Positions 46,531 to 55,896 of a stretch of DNA of 64,000 nucleotides are shown piece by piece. Positions within the stretch are counted from its first letter, which is position 1; each line of letters opens with the position of its first letter. The position numbers and the translations under genes are program-made. This stretch comes from Holophagaceae bacterium. Its GTDB lineage: Bacteria > Acidobacteriota > Holophagae > Holophagales > Holophagaceae. Location of the stretch: NCBI GenBank assembly GCA_025363715.1, contig JANYLR010000082.1, positions 1-64,000 on the forward strand. The letters run 5' to 3'. The notes under the pieces are model-generated. The model worked only from the letters and a program-made list of their open reading frames with translations. It searched no databases and had not been told where the DNA came from.

Positions 46531-48195
46531 TCACTTCCTCCGTGCCACCACGGCCGATGGGTTCCGGGCCACTTCCTCCCAGCGCCCCCGCTCTTCTGGG
46601 CTCAGCTCCTTCCAGTTGGAGGTCTTCGCCAGCATCAGGACCGGCCGCGATGGATCCTGGGCTTTCATACGGTCGGCCATGGCGCCGAGGGCCTCGGTGT
46701 CCTCGTCGAACCAGCGGGATCGATCCGGCAGCCGGTCGCGACCATAGGCCAGCTCGCCCGTGCCCGCCACCACCACGACCCGGGTCCGGGCATAGAAGGG
46801 CAGTCCCTGAAAATAGTTGCCGTAGCTGATCCACTGGGCGTTGGCCGGGCTCCTGCGCAACAGCTCCGCCATGGACTTGCCCGGTCCCGCGGTCGCCTGC
46901 GCGGCTAGCACCAGCGCCCAGAGGGCTGCGCCGAAGGCCACCACGAGTCGGACCGGGCTAAGCCCCTTCGGGCGCTGGGCCCAGAGGCCCAATCCGGCGA
47001 AGGCGCCACCCAGGGCCAGGATCCAGCCGAATCCAGGCAGGTCCTTGAGAAACAAGAAACCACTCAGCAGGAAGAGGCCCCCCAAGAGGATCAATTCCCA
47101 GCCCATGCGGCGCAGCGCCAGGCCTTCCTCCCCATCCCGCTCGAAGGTGCAGGCCAGGGCGGCCAGGGGCACGATGGCGGGGAGAATATAAGGCGGCAGC
47201 TTGGAGCCGGAGAGGCTGAAGAAGGCCAAGGGCCAGAGGAAGGTGAGCACCGTGGTGCCAATGGTCCACCGGGCCAAGTGGTCCTGGCTCTGGGGCCCCC
47301 TTCCCCGCAGGAAGGTCCAGGTGCGGCGCAGGCCCACCACCGTGGCGGATAGCCAGGGCAGCAGTCCGAGAGCCAGGATCCCGATGAAGTAGAGCTTGTC
47401 GAGCAGCCAGTTGCTGGAGCCCTGTCGGGCGTGCTCATGGGTGAGGAAGCGCGTGAAGTGCTCGTGGATGAAAAAGAACTGGGCATGGCCCGGATTGGCC
47501 CGGTTCACCGCCCAGAACCAGGGCACTACCAGGATCAGGTAGAGCAGCCAGCCGAGGGGGTCCAGGGCCGTGCGCAGCACCGCCCCCCGCAGCCCCGCAT
47601 CCCGCCAGGCGAAGGCCAGGGAGAACAATAGGATGCCGCCTGTGAGGATCACCTCGGCCAGCCCCTTGGTGAGCATGGCGCCAGCCAGGAGGAAAAAAGT
47701 GAGGAGGGTCCAGGCCAGGGAGGCTGATCCTTCCCGTCGCCGGACGACGGCTTCCACAAAGGCGGCGATGGCCGCCACCAGGAAGGCGCTGAAGAGGGCA
47801 TCCAGCGTGAGCAGCTGGCCCACCAGGAAGGCCAGCAGGCCCGTGGCGGCCATGAAGGGCGCCCACAGGGGCTCCCGGGCACCGAGGCGCTTGGCCAGCC
47901 GCCAGGCCGCCCAGATCATGAGCCCCGAGGCCAGCGCCAGGGGCAGCCGGGCCGCAGCCCCGTTCAGGCCGAAGAACTTCATGCTGAGGGCCGAAAGCCA
48001 GTACTGCAGAGGTGGTTTCTCGAAGTAGAGCACCCCGTTCAGGTGCGGCGTCAGCCAGTCGCCGGTGGCCAGCATCTCCCGGGGGATCTCCGCATAGCGG
48101 GCCTCGTCCGGCTCCCATAGCGGGCGCACCAGCAGGGGGAGCAGACCGAGAAAAAACCAGAGGGCCAGGAGGGTGGAGCGTTCGCGGCGCGTCAT
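46531..48195 (-). CDS. ArnT-like lipid-linked glycosyltransferase (GT83/GT39 family)
   Basis: A 554-residue integral membrane enzyme with about 12 helices. The N-terminal RPLWEPDEARYAEIPREMLATGDWLTPHLNG and YFEKPPLQYWL match ArnT/PMT, with the acidic metal-binding DE motif in WEPDEARYAE. In other bacteria this class transfers 4-amino-arabinose, or another sugar, from undecaprenyl phosphate to lipid A. The ORF is open 12 codons further upstream (GTG); ATG 48195 gives the family N-terminus. The nearby ArnA-like gene is on the same strand. Confidence 0.9.
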   Translation of the reverse strand: MTRRERSTLLALWFFLGLLPLLVRPLWEPDEARYAEIPREMLATGDWLTPHLNGVLYFEKPPLQYWLSALSMKFFGLNGAAARLPLALASGLMIWAAWRLAKRLGAREPLWAPFMAATGLLAFLVGQLLTLDALFSAFLVAAIAAFVEAVVRRREGSASLAWTLLTFFLLAGAMLTKGLAEVILTGGILLFSLAFAWRDAGLRGAVLRTALDPLGWLLYLILVVPWFWAVNRANPGHAQFFFIHEHFTRFLTHEHARQGSSNWLLDKLYFIGILALGLLPWLSATVVGLRRTWTFLRGRGPQSQDHLARWTIGTTVLTFLWPLAFFSLSGSKLPPYILPAIVPLAALACTFERDGEEGLALRRMGWELILLGGLFLLSGFLFLKDLPGFGWILALGGAFAGLGLWAQRPKGLSPVRLVVAFGAALWALVLAAQATAGPGKSMAELLRRSPANAQWISYGNYFQGLPFYARTRVVVVAGTGELAYGRDRLPDRSRWFDEDTEALGAMADRMKAQDPSRPVLMLAKTSNWKELSPEERGRWEEVARNPSAVVARRK

Positions 48196-48312
48196 GAGGT
48201 AATGGTCATCCAAAAGAAAAAGATTCACCACTAAGACAGGAAATATCCCTTTGTCTCGCGTATTCGTGAAGCGGATACCGAGAAGACCACGAAGAATGAA
48301 ATGCTTTTCTAT

Positions 48313-48365
48313 CTCAGCGCGGCTTCACAACCGCGGTGTGGGTCGAGGTCAAGTGCCGCGCTGAG
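48313..48365. terminator. 11-bp stem hairpin after the ArnA-like gene
   Basis: CTCAGCGCGGC (48313-48323) pairs perfectly with GCCGCGCTGAG (48355-48365). The loop holds a second near-palindrome CACAACCGCGGTGTG. It lies 11 bases beyond the minus-strand stop of the ArnA-like gene. No T-run follows. Likely transcript end structure. Confidence 0.5.
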
Positions 48366-48376
48366 CAAATCGGGTC

Positions 48377-49429
48377 CTAGCCCTCCGTCTCCACCACCTT
48401 CTCCTGCGCCTTGTGCTCCTCCACGAAGAAGTCGAGGGTCTTCTTCAGGGAATCCTGCATGGAGACCTTGGGCTGGAAACCGAAGGTCGACCGCATGCGC
48501 TTGATGCTGGGGGTGCGGCGGGCCACGTCCTGGTAGCCCTTGCCATAGAATTCGCCGCTGCCGGTCTCCACCATGCGGCCCTCGGGGATGCCGCGCTCGA
48601 TGCGGAAGGGATGGTTCTTCCAGATGGCGATCATCTGTTCGGCAATCTCCCGCACGCTGAAGTCGTTCGCAGGATTGCCGATGTTGAAGATCCCCCCATC
48701 GGCCTTGCCACCCTCGTTGCGGAGGATGGCCATGAGGCCGTCCATGGCGTCGCTCACGTCGCAGAAACAGCGGTGCGCATGGCCGCCGTCCACCAGGTTC
48801 AGGGGCTCGCCATTGAACAGGTTCCAGCTGAACTGGGTCACCAGGCGGCTGCTGCCCTCCTTGGCGGTGTTCAGGCTGTCGAGCTTGGGGCCCATCCAGT
48901 TGAAGGGGCGGAACAGCGTAAACTTCAGGCCCTGCTGGAAGCCGTAGGCCCAGATCACGCGGTCGAGCAGCTGCTTGCTCGTGCTGTAGATCCAGCGGTT
49001 CATGGGGATGGGGCCGGTCACCAGGGGCGACTCGTGTTCATCGAATTCCTCGTCGGGGCACATGCCGTAGACCTCGGATGTGCTGGGGAAGATCACCCGC
49101 TTCTTGTACTTCACGCACTGGCGGACCACCCGGAGGTTCTCCTCGAAGTCCAGCTCGAAGACCCGCAGGGGATCGGTCACGTAGATCTTCGGCGTGGCGA
49201 TGGCCACCAGGGGCAGCACCACGTCGCACTTCTTGATGTGGTACTCGATCCATTCCTTGGAAATGGTCACGTCGCCCTCCACGAAGTGGAAGCGGGGATT
49301 GGCCATGTGCTCGGAGACCTTGTGGGCGCCAAGGTCCAGTCCGTAGACCTCCCATTCCGTGTCCTGCATGATGCGGTCCACCAGATGGGATCCGATGAAT
49401 CCGTTGACACCGAGAATGAGGACTTTCAC
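48377..49429 (-). CDS. ArnA decarboxylase-domain-like NAD-dependent epimerase/dehydratase
   Basis: A 350-residue short-chain dehydrogenase very similar to the C-terminal domain of ArnA, which oxidises UDP-glucuronate to UDP-4-keto-pentose with loss of CO2. Shared stretches include NGFIGSHL, EVYGLDLG, FHFVEGDVTI, KKCDVVLPLVAIATP, PLRVFELDFEENLRVVR, RVIFPSTSEVYGM and FRPFNWMGP. Tyr/Lys catalysis: RWIYSTSKQLLDR. The formyltransferase domain of ArnA is missing; length fits a stand-alone enzyme. Cytoplasmic. With the ArnT- and ArnE/F-like genes nearby, an aminopentose glycolipid is plausible, but ArnB, ArnC and ArnD are not in the window. Confidence 0.92.
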   Translation of the reverse strand: MKVLILGVNGFIGSHLVDRIMQDTEWEVYGLDLGAHKVSEHMANPRFHFVEGDVTISKEWIEYHIKKCDVVLPLVAIATPKIYVTDPLRVFELDFEENLRVVRQCVKYKKRVIFPSTSEVYGMCPDEEFDEHESPLVTGPIPMNRWIYSTSKQLLDRVIWAYGFQQGLKFTLFRPFNWMGPKLDSLNTAKEGSSRLVTQFSWNLFNGEPLNLVDGGHAHRCFCDVSDAMDGLMAILRNEGGKADGGIFNIGNPANDFSVREIAEQMIAIWKNHPFRIERGIPEGRMVETGSGEFYGKGYQDVARRTPSIKRMRSTFGFQPKVSMQDSLKKTLDFFVEEHKAQEKVVETEG

Positions 49430-49489
49430 AGGGGCTCCTTGCGCAAACGAATCAGTCTAACCGCTTTGCCTCTTCGGGTCGCCGGAAGA

Positions 49490-50392
49490 TCAACGAAGCC
49501 ACCCCTTCCGGCGGAACCAAAGCCAGATGGCCAGGGCCGTGAGGACCATGGCCGAGATGACGAGGGGATACCCCAGCCGGTGCTCCAGTTCAGGCATGCG
49601 CTTGAAGTTCATGCCGTACACCCCGGCGATGAACGTGAGCGGCAAAAAGAAAGCGCTGAAGATGGTGAGCACTCGCATGACCTCGTTGGTGCGTTGGCTG
49701 GCGAGGTTGATCTCCAGATTCATCAGGTGGGTGGCGCCTTCCAGTAACTCATCGGCCCAGGTCTGGAGGCGGTCCGCCTCCTCCACCACGTCCGCCAGCA
49801 GGCCCTGGTCATCCCGGGCATGTTCCTTGAGGTGCCTCAGCGCGGTGGTGATGTGGGCCAGGGTCCGCTTGATGACTGCGCAGCGTCGCTTGAGCCCGTA
49901 GACCTGTTTGATGCCCAGGTGGGGGATTCTGCGGCTGAACAGGGCTGCCTCGATGTGGTCGAGCTTGTCTTCGCTTTCCCGGAGGGGCTCATCAAACGAC
50001 TGGACGGCTCCGGCGCACAGGACCAGGGCCAGCTGCTCCGGCCGGAGGGCCGTCCCCGCGGCGACCTGTTGGGCCGCCTGATGGAAGAAGGGCTGCTCCC
50101 GGCGACGGACCGTGATGAGGACCCCCTCCATCATCAACACCACCAGGCGCCGGGTCATGGCCTGGATGGTGTCGCCGCGTTTGGCCACCTCGTCGTAGGC
50201 CCGCAGGATCAGCAGCTGCTGGCCCGGCAGCCGCTCGAACTTGGGCAGGTGGGGCTGGTTGAGGAAGTCCCGCACCACGGCCGGATGCAGGCCGTAGCGC
50301 CCGGCCACCTCGGCCATCTCGTCCTCGGTGGGATCCACCAGATCCACCCAGGAGAAGGTGGAGCCCTCGGGCAGCGGCAGGTTCCTGAGCAT
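49490..50392 (-). CDS. corA: CorA-type magnesium/cobalt transporter
   Basis: A 300-residue member of the CorA family, forming a pentameric Mg2+ channel in the inner membrane. A cytoplasmic funnel domain (residues 1-240) is followed by two C-terminal helices with the diagnostic YGMNF motif (GMN) between them and a basic tail (FRRKGWLR). The ATG overlaps the TGA of the upstream dehydrogenase gene (TGATG), so translation is coupled. The upstream gene is probably not functionally related. Confidence 0.94.
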   Translation of the reverse strand: MLRNLPLPEGSTFSWVDLVDPTEDEMAEVAGRYGLHPAVVRDFLNQPHLPKFERLPGQQLLILRAYDEVAKRGDTIQAMTRRLVVLMMEGVLITVRRREQPFFHQAAQQVAAGTALRPEQLALVLCAGAVQSFDEPLRESEDKLDHIEAALFSRRIPHLGIKQVYGLKRRCAVIKRTLAHITTALRHLKEHARDDQGLLADVVEEADRLQTWADELLEGATHLMNLEINLASQRTNEVMRVLTIFSAFFLPLTFIAGVYGMNFKRMPELEHRLGYPLVISAMVLTALAIWLWFRRKGWLR

Positions 50393-51456
50393 CAGGACAT
50401 CCCGCAGACGACCTTGCCAAAGCCGGTTCCGGCTTCGAGGTGGCGCTGGGCTTCGGGGTATTCAAATAGATCGAAGATCCGGTCGACGACCGGGCGGAAA
50501 GGCGGATTGGTGGGGTTCTTCTGGATGAGCGAGAGCAGGGTCCAGAGGTGTTCCCGGCGGCCCATGTACGAGCCGCGGATCTGGATCTGCTTGGCGAAGA
50601 GGGCCTGCAGGTTGAAGGGCGTTTCAGGCCCCGTGGTGGCGCCGCAGGTGACGATGCGGCCCCCGCGTGAGCAGACGGCCATGCTGGTGGGCCAGGTGGC
50701 GGCGCCGGTGTGCTCGAAGACCACGTCCACGCCCCGCTTGGCCGTCAGCTCGCGCACCTTGGCGGCCAGGGCTTTCATTTCGCCACGCACGATCACATGC
50801 TCGGCGCCCAGTTCCCAGCACTTCATGGCCTTGGCCTCGCTGCCCACCACGGCGATGGCCGTGCCGCCCAGGGCCTTGACCAGCTGGATGGCCGCGCTGC
50901 CCACACCGCTGCCGCCGCCCCAGACCAGCACGGTCTCTCCGGGACGCAGATTGCACTTGTGGACGAGCATCTCCCAGGCCGTGAGGAAGACCAACGGAAA
51001 CGCCGCCGCCTGCTCGAAGCTCCAGTTGCCGGGGATGGGCAGCAGATTCGCGGCGGGCACCAGCACGTGCGTGGCCGCCGTGCCGTCGCACACATGGCCC
51101 AGCACGCCGTAGGAAGCGCAAAGCATGTCATCGCCCCGCAGGCAGGCCGGACACACACCGCAGCTGAGGCCTGGCGCGATCATCACGCTGCCGCCCGGCT
51201 CCACCCCTGGAGGCAGCACCGTGCCTTCGCCCACGGCCTCCACCACGCCCGCGCCATCGCAGCCCGGCGTGAGTGGCAGCGGCAGAGTGAGGCCGGGAAT
51301 TCCCTCCGTGGTCCAGAGGTCGAGGCGATTCAGGGCCATGGCCTTCAGCTCAAGGCGTACCCAGCCAGGCTTGGGATCCGTGGGCGTGAAGGCCTCCCGC
51401 ACCGGCGATCCCGCCGGACCATGCTCCAGAATGCGGAAACGAAACGGCTCGGACAT
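50392..51456 (-). CDS. zinc-binding medium-chain dehydrogenase/reductase
   Basis: A 354-residue MDR oxidoreductase. The Rossmann part has VLVWGGGSGVGSAAIQLVKALG. A structural zinc site of four Cys (CGVCPACLRGDDMLC) is present. The usual catalytic zinc ligands seem changed: NRLDLWTTEG and PGCDGAG stand where C/H-E ligands occur in alcohol dehydrogenases, as in NADPH-dependent relatives. Substrate unknown. ATG 51456 follows a short leader. Downstream corA is coupled. Confidence 0.85.
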   Translation of the reverse strand: MSEPFRFRILEHGPAGSPVREAFTPTDPKPGWVRLELKAMALNRLDLWTTEGIPGLTLPLPLTPGCDGAGVVEAVGEGTVLPPGVEPGGSVMIAPGLSCGVCPACLRGDDMLCASYGVLGHVCDGTAATHVLVPAANLLPIPGNWSFEQAAAFPLVFLTAWEMLVHKCNLRPGETVLVWGGGSGVGSAAIQLVKALGGTAIAVVGSEAKAMKCWELGAEHVIVRGEMKALAAKVRELTAKRGVDVVFEHTGAATWPTSMAVCSRGGRIVTCGATTGPETPFNLQALFAKQIQIRGSYMGRREHLWTLLSLIQKNPTNPPFRPVVDRIFDLFEYPEAQRHLEAGTGFGKVVCGMS

Positions 51457-51551
51457 GGTGACTCCTGATGGATTTATGGAGAATGATCACCGCCAAGACG
51501 CCCAGACGCCAAGATTCTTGTGGTTCATCCGGGAATTCCGGGGTCAGAAAA

Positions 51552-51706
51552 GCGGAACACAGAGGACACAGAGCGCCGCAGAAGGCACAGAGAAAAGCAC
51601 TGGTCACGAAAGACCCGGAAGAAAGCTGCCTCCGGCGGGCCCGCGCGGCGAGGATCCTGGCCCCTTCTATGTCTTCCGTGGAATTCCGTGTCTTCCGTGA
51701 CCAGCC
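51552..51706. repeat. copy 3 of the cacagagg/cacggaag repeat family
   Basis: The left outer module (GGAACACAGAGGACACAGAG at 51554) and an inner TGGTCACGAAAGACC arm are followed by a GCCTCCGGCGGGCCCGCGCG block shared with the 16.3-kb copy, then the right arm TCTTCCGTGGAATTCCGTGTCTTCCGTGACCAGCC-type sequence (to 51706). The outer right arm is missing. The 330-base gap between the dehydrogenase and gpsA holds this element and no supported gene. Confidence 0.75.
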
Positions 51707-51786
51707 AATCTTTGGATGCCCAAGAAGAATTGCTCGAGGCCGAATGCCAGGTTCTTTTCTTGGCGCCTTGGCGGTGATTTTTTCAT

Positions 51787-52788
51787 TTACTCCGATTTCA
51801 GCGATCGGGTCATCAGCCGCCGCACGGCTTCCTGGGGGGATTCGCCGTTGAGCAGCTTCTGCACTTCAGCGGCGATGGGAAGTTCCAAACCATGCTCCCG
51901 GCCCAGGGCCAGGGCGGCTTCGCAGGTGAACATGCCCTCGATGACCTGGCCGCCCAGGGCGTCCCTGGCCGCGTCCACGCTCTGGCCCTTCCCCACCATC
52001 TCGCCGAAGGTGCGGTTGCGGCTCTGGGGCCCGGTGGCCGTGAGCAGCAGGTCGCCCATGCCGGCCAATCCCATGACTGTGGTGGGCTGGCCACCCAGCA
52101 CCTCGACGAGCCGCGACATCTCCGCCAGGCCGCGGGTGATGAGGGCGGCGCGGGCGTTGTAGCCCAGGCCCAGGCCATCCACCAAGCCCGCGGCGATGGC
52201 CAGCACATTCTTCAGAGCGCCGCAGAGCTCCGTGCCCACCACATCGCGGCTCAGATAGAGGCGCAGCTTCTCACAGGCCAGCTGGGCCTGCAGGGCCTTG
52301 GCGCGCTCATCCGCCACGGTGGCCGGCAGGGCCAGCACGATGGCAGTGGGCACACCCCGGGAGACCTCATCAGCGAAGGAGGGCCCCGACAGAGCTCCCA
52401 CGGGCAGGTCCAGCACGCCCGTGAGGGCCTGGGACAGGGTCTGGTGAGTGCTCTGCAGGATGCCCTTGCTCACATGGATCACCAGCTCGGGACGGTTCGA
52501 GGTGCGGGCCAGGAGTCCGCGCCAGGCCTCGGGCGTCACCTGGGTGGGCATGGCGGAAATCCACAGGGGCGCGGCGAAGGCATCGGTGGGGTCGTCGGAT
52601 ATCGATAGCCCCTCCGGAAACGCGACATCCTTGAGCCGCAGGTGCCGCCGAGTGGCGGCCATCTGGGCCATTTCCTCGGGGAAGTTCCCCCAGAGCGCCA
52701 CCTTGGCGCCCTTCCGGGCCCAGGTGATGGCCAGGGCCGTGCCCCAGGCGCCGGAACCGAAGACGCCGATATCCGCGTGGCTAGCCAT
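51787..52788 (-). CDS. gpsA: glycerol-3-phosphate dehydrogenase [NAD(P)+]
   Basis: A 333-residue cytoplasmic enzyme making sn-glycerol 3-phosphate from DHAP for phospholipid synthesis. Marks are the Rossmann motif VFGSGAWGTALA, the LSGPSFADEV catalytic region, KNVLAIAAGLVDGLGLG (catalytic Lys) and NARAALITRGLAEM. It starts inside the last codons of plsY (eight-base overlap), so supply of the glycerol phosphate and its acylation are made together. Confidence 0.96.
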   Translation of the reverse strand: MASHADIGVFGSGAWGTALAITWARKGAKVALWGNFPEEMAQMAATRRHLRLKDVAFPEGLSISDDPTDAFAAPLWISAMPTQVTPEAWRGLLARTSNRPELVIHVSKGILQSTHQTLSQALTGVLDLPVGALSGPSFADEVSRGVPTAIVLALPATVADERAKALQAQLACEKLRLYLSRDVVGTELCGALKNVLAIAAGLVDGLGLGYNARAALITRGLAEMSRLVEVLGGQPTTVMGLAGMGDLLLTATGPQSRNRTFGEMVGKGQSVDAARDALGGQVIEGMFTCEAALALGREHGLELPIAAEVQKLLNGESPQEAVRRLMTRSLKSE

Positions 52789-53407
52789 GGACCTGCTCCT
52801 TCTTCGCGCCCCAGAGCGGCGATTCGGTGCCCTTCAGGAGACGCCGGATGTTCTCGTGGTGCTTGAAGATGACGATGAGGGAGATGTCGGCCCACAGGAG
52901 CAGCACCAGTGGGGTTGCACCCTTCCAGAGGAGGACCAGAGGCAGGACCAGGGCGGCCATCACGCTGCCCAGGCTCACGTAGCGGAAGGCCAGCAGCAGC
53001 AGGATAAACACGCCCAGAGCCGGCAGCACCATGGAGGCGCGGAAGGCCAGGGCCACGCCCAGGGCCGTGGCCACGCCCTTGCCACCCTGAAATTTCAGCC
53101 AAGGCGTGAACACATGGCCCAGCACGGCGCAAAGGGCCAGCATGGACAGGGCGGATTCACTTAGCCCCAGCTGCTTCCCGAGAAACACCGGCAGGAAACC
53201 CTTGGCGATATCCAGCAGCAGCGTGACGATGCCCAGGGCCTTGCCACCCACTCGGCTCACGTTGGTGGCGCCGATGTTGCCACTGCCGTGGGCTCGCACA
53301 TCCCCCTTGCCCGCCAGCTTCACCAGCAAAAGGCCGAAGGGGATACTGCCGCACAAAAAAGCGCCAAGGCAGCCGAGAGCCAGGGTGGGGAGCGAAACCG
53401 GTGTCAT
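52781..53407 (-). CDS. plsY: acyl-phosphate:glycerol-3-phosphate acyltransferase
   Basis: A 208-residue inner-membrane enzyme with about five helices that transfers an acyl group from acyl phosphate to glycerol 3-phosphate. The PlsY signatures are present: GSIPFGLLLVKLAG, GSGNIGATNVSRVGGK and GHVFTPWLKFQGGKGVATALG. It overlaps gpsA by eight bases. PlsX is not in the window. Confidence 0.96.
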   Translation of the reverse strand: MTPVSLPTLALGCLGAFLCGSIPFGLLLVKLAGKGDVRAHGSGNIGATNVSRVGGKALGIVTLLLDIAKGFLPVFLGKQLGLSESALSMLALCAVLGHVFTPWLKFQGGKGVATALGVALAFRASMVLPALGVFILLLLAFRYVSLGSVMAALVLPLVLLWKGATPLVLLLWADISLIVIFKHHENIRRLLKGTESPLWGAKKEQVHG

Positions 53408-53473
53408 CCCGGAAGGTTATCAGCACCTGCCGCACTCCGCAGGGCTGGCCCTGTCTTCCCGGGCCTCCGCAGG

Positions 53474-54511
53474 TCAAGATCTCTGGATGGCATCCCCGGC
53501 CCAGCGGGTGCCTCGCAGGGGATCCGTCTTGGCACTCAGCACCGGCACTTCGATCCTGGTGCCGACCCGGACCTTTGAAAAAGCAGCGGGCGCAGCTCCC
53601 ACCGGGTTGAAGCGGGCTTCGGCCATCACGCTGGCCCCGTTGGCCAGGGTGCCTTCCACCTTCGCCCGGCTGTAGTCCACCTTGTAGGACATCAGGAGGA
53701 AAGTCTTCGCCACAGGATCGAAGCAGCTGATGGGGCCGCAGATTTCCAGGGTGGTTCCCGCCAGATCCTCCAGGCCGGTTTCGACCTTGACGCCGCTGGC
53801 CACGAGCGTCCTGCCGGAGAGCCTGCCCTGGACCTCCACCCTCGCGCCCGGGACCAGGGAGCCGCTGATCTGGGCCGACCTGAAGGAGATGACGCAGCCC
53901 CCAGCCATGGCCGTTCCCGCCAGGTTATTGAGGGCGCTGACCACTCCGTGGAAGGAGCCTTCGGGATCCGGAGAGGCCGGCACCAGCTCGATGCGGGTGG
54001 CTTCTACCGAGCCGTCCGTCGCCGAAAAGCCGTCCACTTCGATCCGGTCCCCGGCTTTCAGATCCGCCAGCTGGAGACTGCGACTGGTCGCGGCTGGCCC
54101 CTCCTCACCGATGTTCGTGTAGGCACCCACCAGCACGTTCTGACCCATCACCGCCAGCCTGGAACCGGACAGATCGACCCGTTCGATGATTCCCTCGATC
54201 TCGTGATGCGCCTCGGCGGACAAGAGTTCATATCCCTGGGGAGTCTTCGTGGCCGTGCCCCGCAGCACCGACCCGGGCCGGATCTTGGCGGGGGTGGTTG
54301 GTCGGCCCTGGACTGTCACCAGAGCGCTGCCCGTATGCAGGGGCAACCGGTTGAAGATCAGCGCCCCCGGCGAACCCGACACCGTCCCCGCCAGTGCGAC
54401 GGTGACCTCCGAACTGCGAGACTGCGGAGTTTGACTGCGATCCTCGATACCACAGGCCATGGCCAGGACGGCCAGACTCAGGATCACGAAAGAAGCGGAT
54501 CTCCCTTCCAT
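53474..54511 (-). CDS. DUF5666-type lipoprotein
   Basis: A 345-residue lipoprotein: signal ending in LAMAC. The mature part contains about four similar beta-barrel (OB-like) repeats with the pattern VSGSPGALIFNRLPL..., IERVDLSGSRLAVMGQNVLV, ADLKAGDRIEVDGFSATDGSVEATRIEL and VPGARVEVQGRLSGRTLVASGVKVE, which is the DUF5666 pattern (a nucleic-acid/ligand OB-like fold of unknown role). ATG 54511 has AGAGAGG six bases upstream and gives a proper signal peptide; the ORF is open 16 codons earlier. Function unknown. Confidence 0.8.
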   Translation of the reverse strand: MEGRSASFVILSLAVLAMACGIEDRSQTPQSRSSEVTVALAGTVSGSPGALIFNRLPLHTGSALVTVQGRPTTPAKIRPGSVLRGTATKTPQGYELLSAEAHHEIEGIIERVDLSGSRLAVMGQNVLVGAYTNIGEEGPAATSRSLQLADLKAGDRIEVDGFSATDGSVEATRIELVPASPDPEGSFHGVVSALNNLAGTAMAGGCVISFRSAQISGSLVPGARVEVQGRLSGRTLVASGVKVETGLEDLAGTTLEICGPISCFDPVAKTFLLMSYKVDYSRAKVEGTLANGASVMAEARFNPVGAAPAAFSKVRVGTRIEVPVLSAKTDPLRGTRWAGDAIQRS

Positions 54512-54618
54512 GCGGCACCTCTCTTGGACCTGGGGGTCCGCTGAAGAGATGCCTTTCATTGATGTGATGTTTCAAATTAATGTCGGACTACACGAATTCA
54601 AATATTGATATGAGTGGT

Positions 54619-55854
54619 TTAATAATTAAGAACTAGATCCAACTGACGCCTCAGGAAGTCCAGGGCCGCCCCACTGCCCCGCAGTTGGACATCCGATCGA
54701 TCGCCATGGATGGTGCGCCTGGCCGAGATCGTTCCACCGGGACTCGCCACGGCGAGGAAGACGGTACCCAGGGGCGCTGGACCTTCAGCCGTCGGACCAG
54801 CATTCCCCGTCACCGCCAGGCCCCAGGTGGCACCCAGCTTCGCCCTCACGGCCTCCGCCAGTGCCGTGGTGGTGGCCGCGGACACGGTGCCGTGCTCCGC
54901 CAGGAAGGCTTCTGAAAGACCCAACAGGGCGGACTTGGCCCCTTCCGTGTAGACCGTGGCACCGCCGAGGAAGGCGCGGCTCGCGCCGGGAATGGCCGTG
55001 AGCCGGGCCGACAGCAACCCGCCCGTCATGCTTTCGGCCACGGCGAGGCTGTGCCCACGTGCCTCTAGCCTTCGGAGCACCGCCTCCTCCAGGTTGCCCT
55101 GCCCCACCGACACGAGATCGTCCCCAAGCACCGGCCGCAGGTCCGCGGCCACCGCCTCCAGCGAGCCGGGGTCATCGCTGCGGACCAGCAGCTCCACCTG
55201 GGTGAGGCTGGCCAGGATGCTCCAATCGAGGTGGCCGTGCCGCTCGCGAACTTCCCGGATGCGCTCGTCCAGGGTGCTTTCGGGCACTCCGGCCACCACC
55301 AGGCGGAGCGTATGGGTGGGCTCACCGGCCAGGGAACGGAGCCGTGGCTCCACCTGCTCCTCCCACATGCGATTCATTTCGCGGGGTACGCCGGGCATCA
55401 TCACGATCCGCACCCCCGGATGCCCGGTGGGATCCTGCCACCACACGCCCGGCGCCGTGCCCACGGGATTCCGCAGGGGTTCAGCCCCTGCTGGAATGAG
55501 GACCTGCTTGAAGTTCGACTGGGCCGGCACGCGGTTGCGGGCGGTGTAGAAGGCCAGCATCTCGGCGCGGGCACCCGCGTCTTCCACCAGCTCTGCCCCC
55601 AGGATTTCCGCGAAGAGCTCCTTGGTGACATCGTCGAAGGTGGGTCCCAGGCCACCGGTGGTGAGGATCAGGTCCGAGCGCCCCAGCGCCTCCCGGATCA
55701 GCGCCGCCAGATCTGCCCGGTCATCCCCCACGGCGGTCTTGCGATGGAAGGCCAGCCCCAGGTCCGCCAGCCGCTCCCCCAGCCATACGGAATTGGTATC
55801 CAGGCGGCGGGTGGTGAGCAGCTCCGTGCCGATGGCGATGCATTCGATTCGCAT
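54619..55854 (-). CDS. cinA: CinA-family nicotinamide mononucleotide deamidase / ADP-ribose pyrophosphatase
   Basis: A 411-residue two-domain protein. The N-terminal MoaB-like domain (IAIGTELLTTRRLDTNSVWLGERL, LILTTGGLGPTFDDVTKE) hydrolyses ADP-ribose in relatives. The C-terminal PncC domain (about 250-411: SLAVAESMTGGLLSARLTAIPGAS, WGLAVTGNAGPTAEGPAPLGTVFLAV) deamidates NMN. It recycles pyridine nucleotides and is often linked with competence. ATG 55854. The extra segment between the domains is usual for the family. Confidence 0.95.
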   Translation of the reverse strand: MRIECIAIGTELLTTRRLDTNSVWLGERLADLGLAFHRKTAVGDDRADLAALIREALGRSDLILTTGGLGPTFDDVTKELFAEILGAELVEDAGARAEMLAFYTARNRVPAQSNFKQVLIPAGAEPLRNPVGTAPGVWWQDPTGHPGVRIVMMPGVPREMNRMWEEQVEPRLRSLAGEPTHTLRLVVAGVPESTLDERIREVRERHGHLDWSILASLTQVELLVRSDDPGSLEAVAADLRPVLGDDLVSVGQGNLEEAVLRRLEARGHSLAVAESMTGGLLSARLTAIPGASRAFLGGATVYTEGAKSALLGLSEAFLAEHGTVSAATTTALAEAVRAKLGATWGLAVTGNAGPTAEGPAPLGTVFLAVASPGGTISARRTIHGDRSDVQLRGSGAALDFLRRQLDLVLNY

Positions 55855-55896
55855 GGGAGAAATGGAACCACGGAGTGCGGGAAAGCTCCAGTCCTC

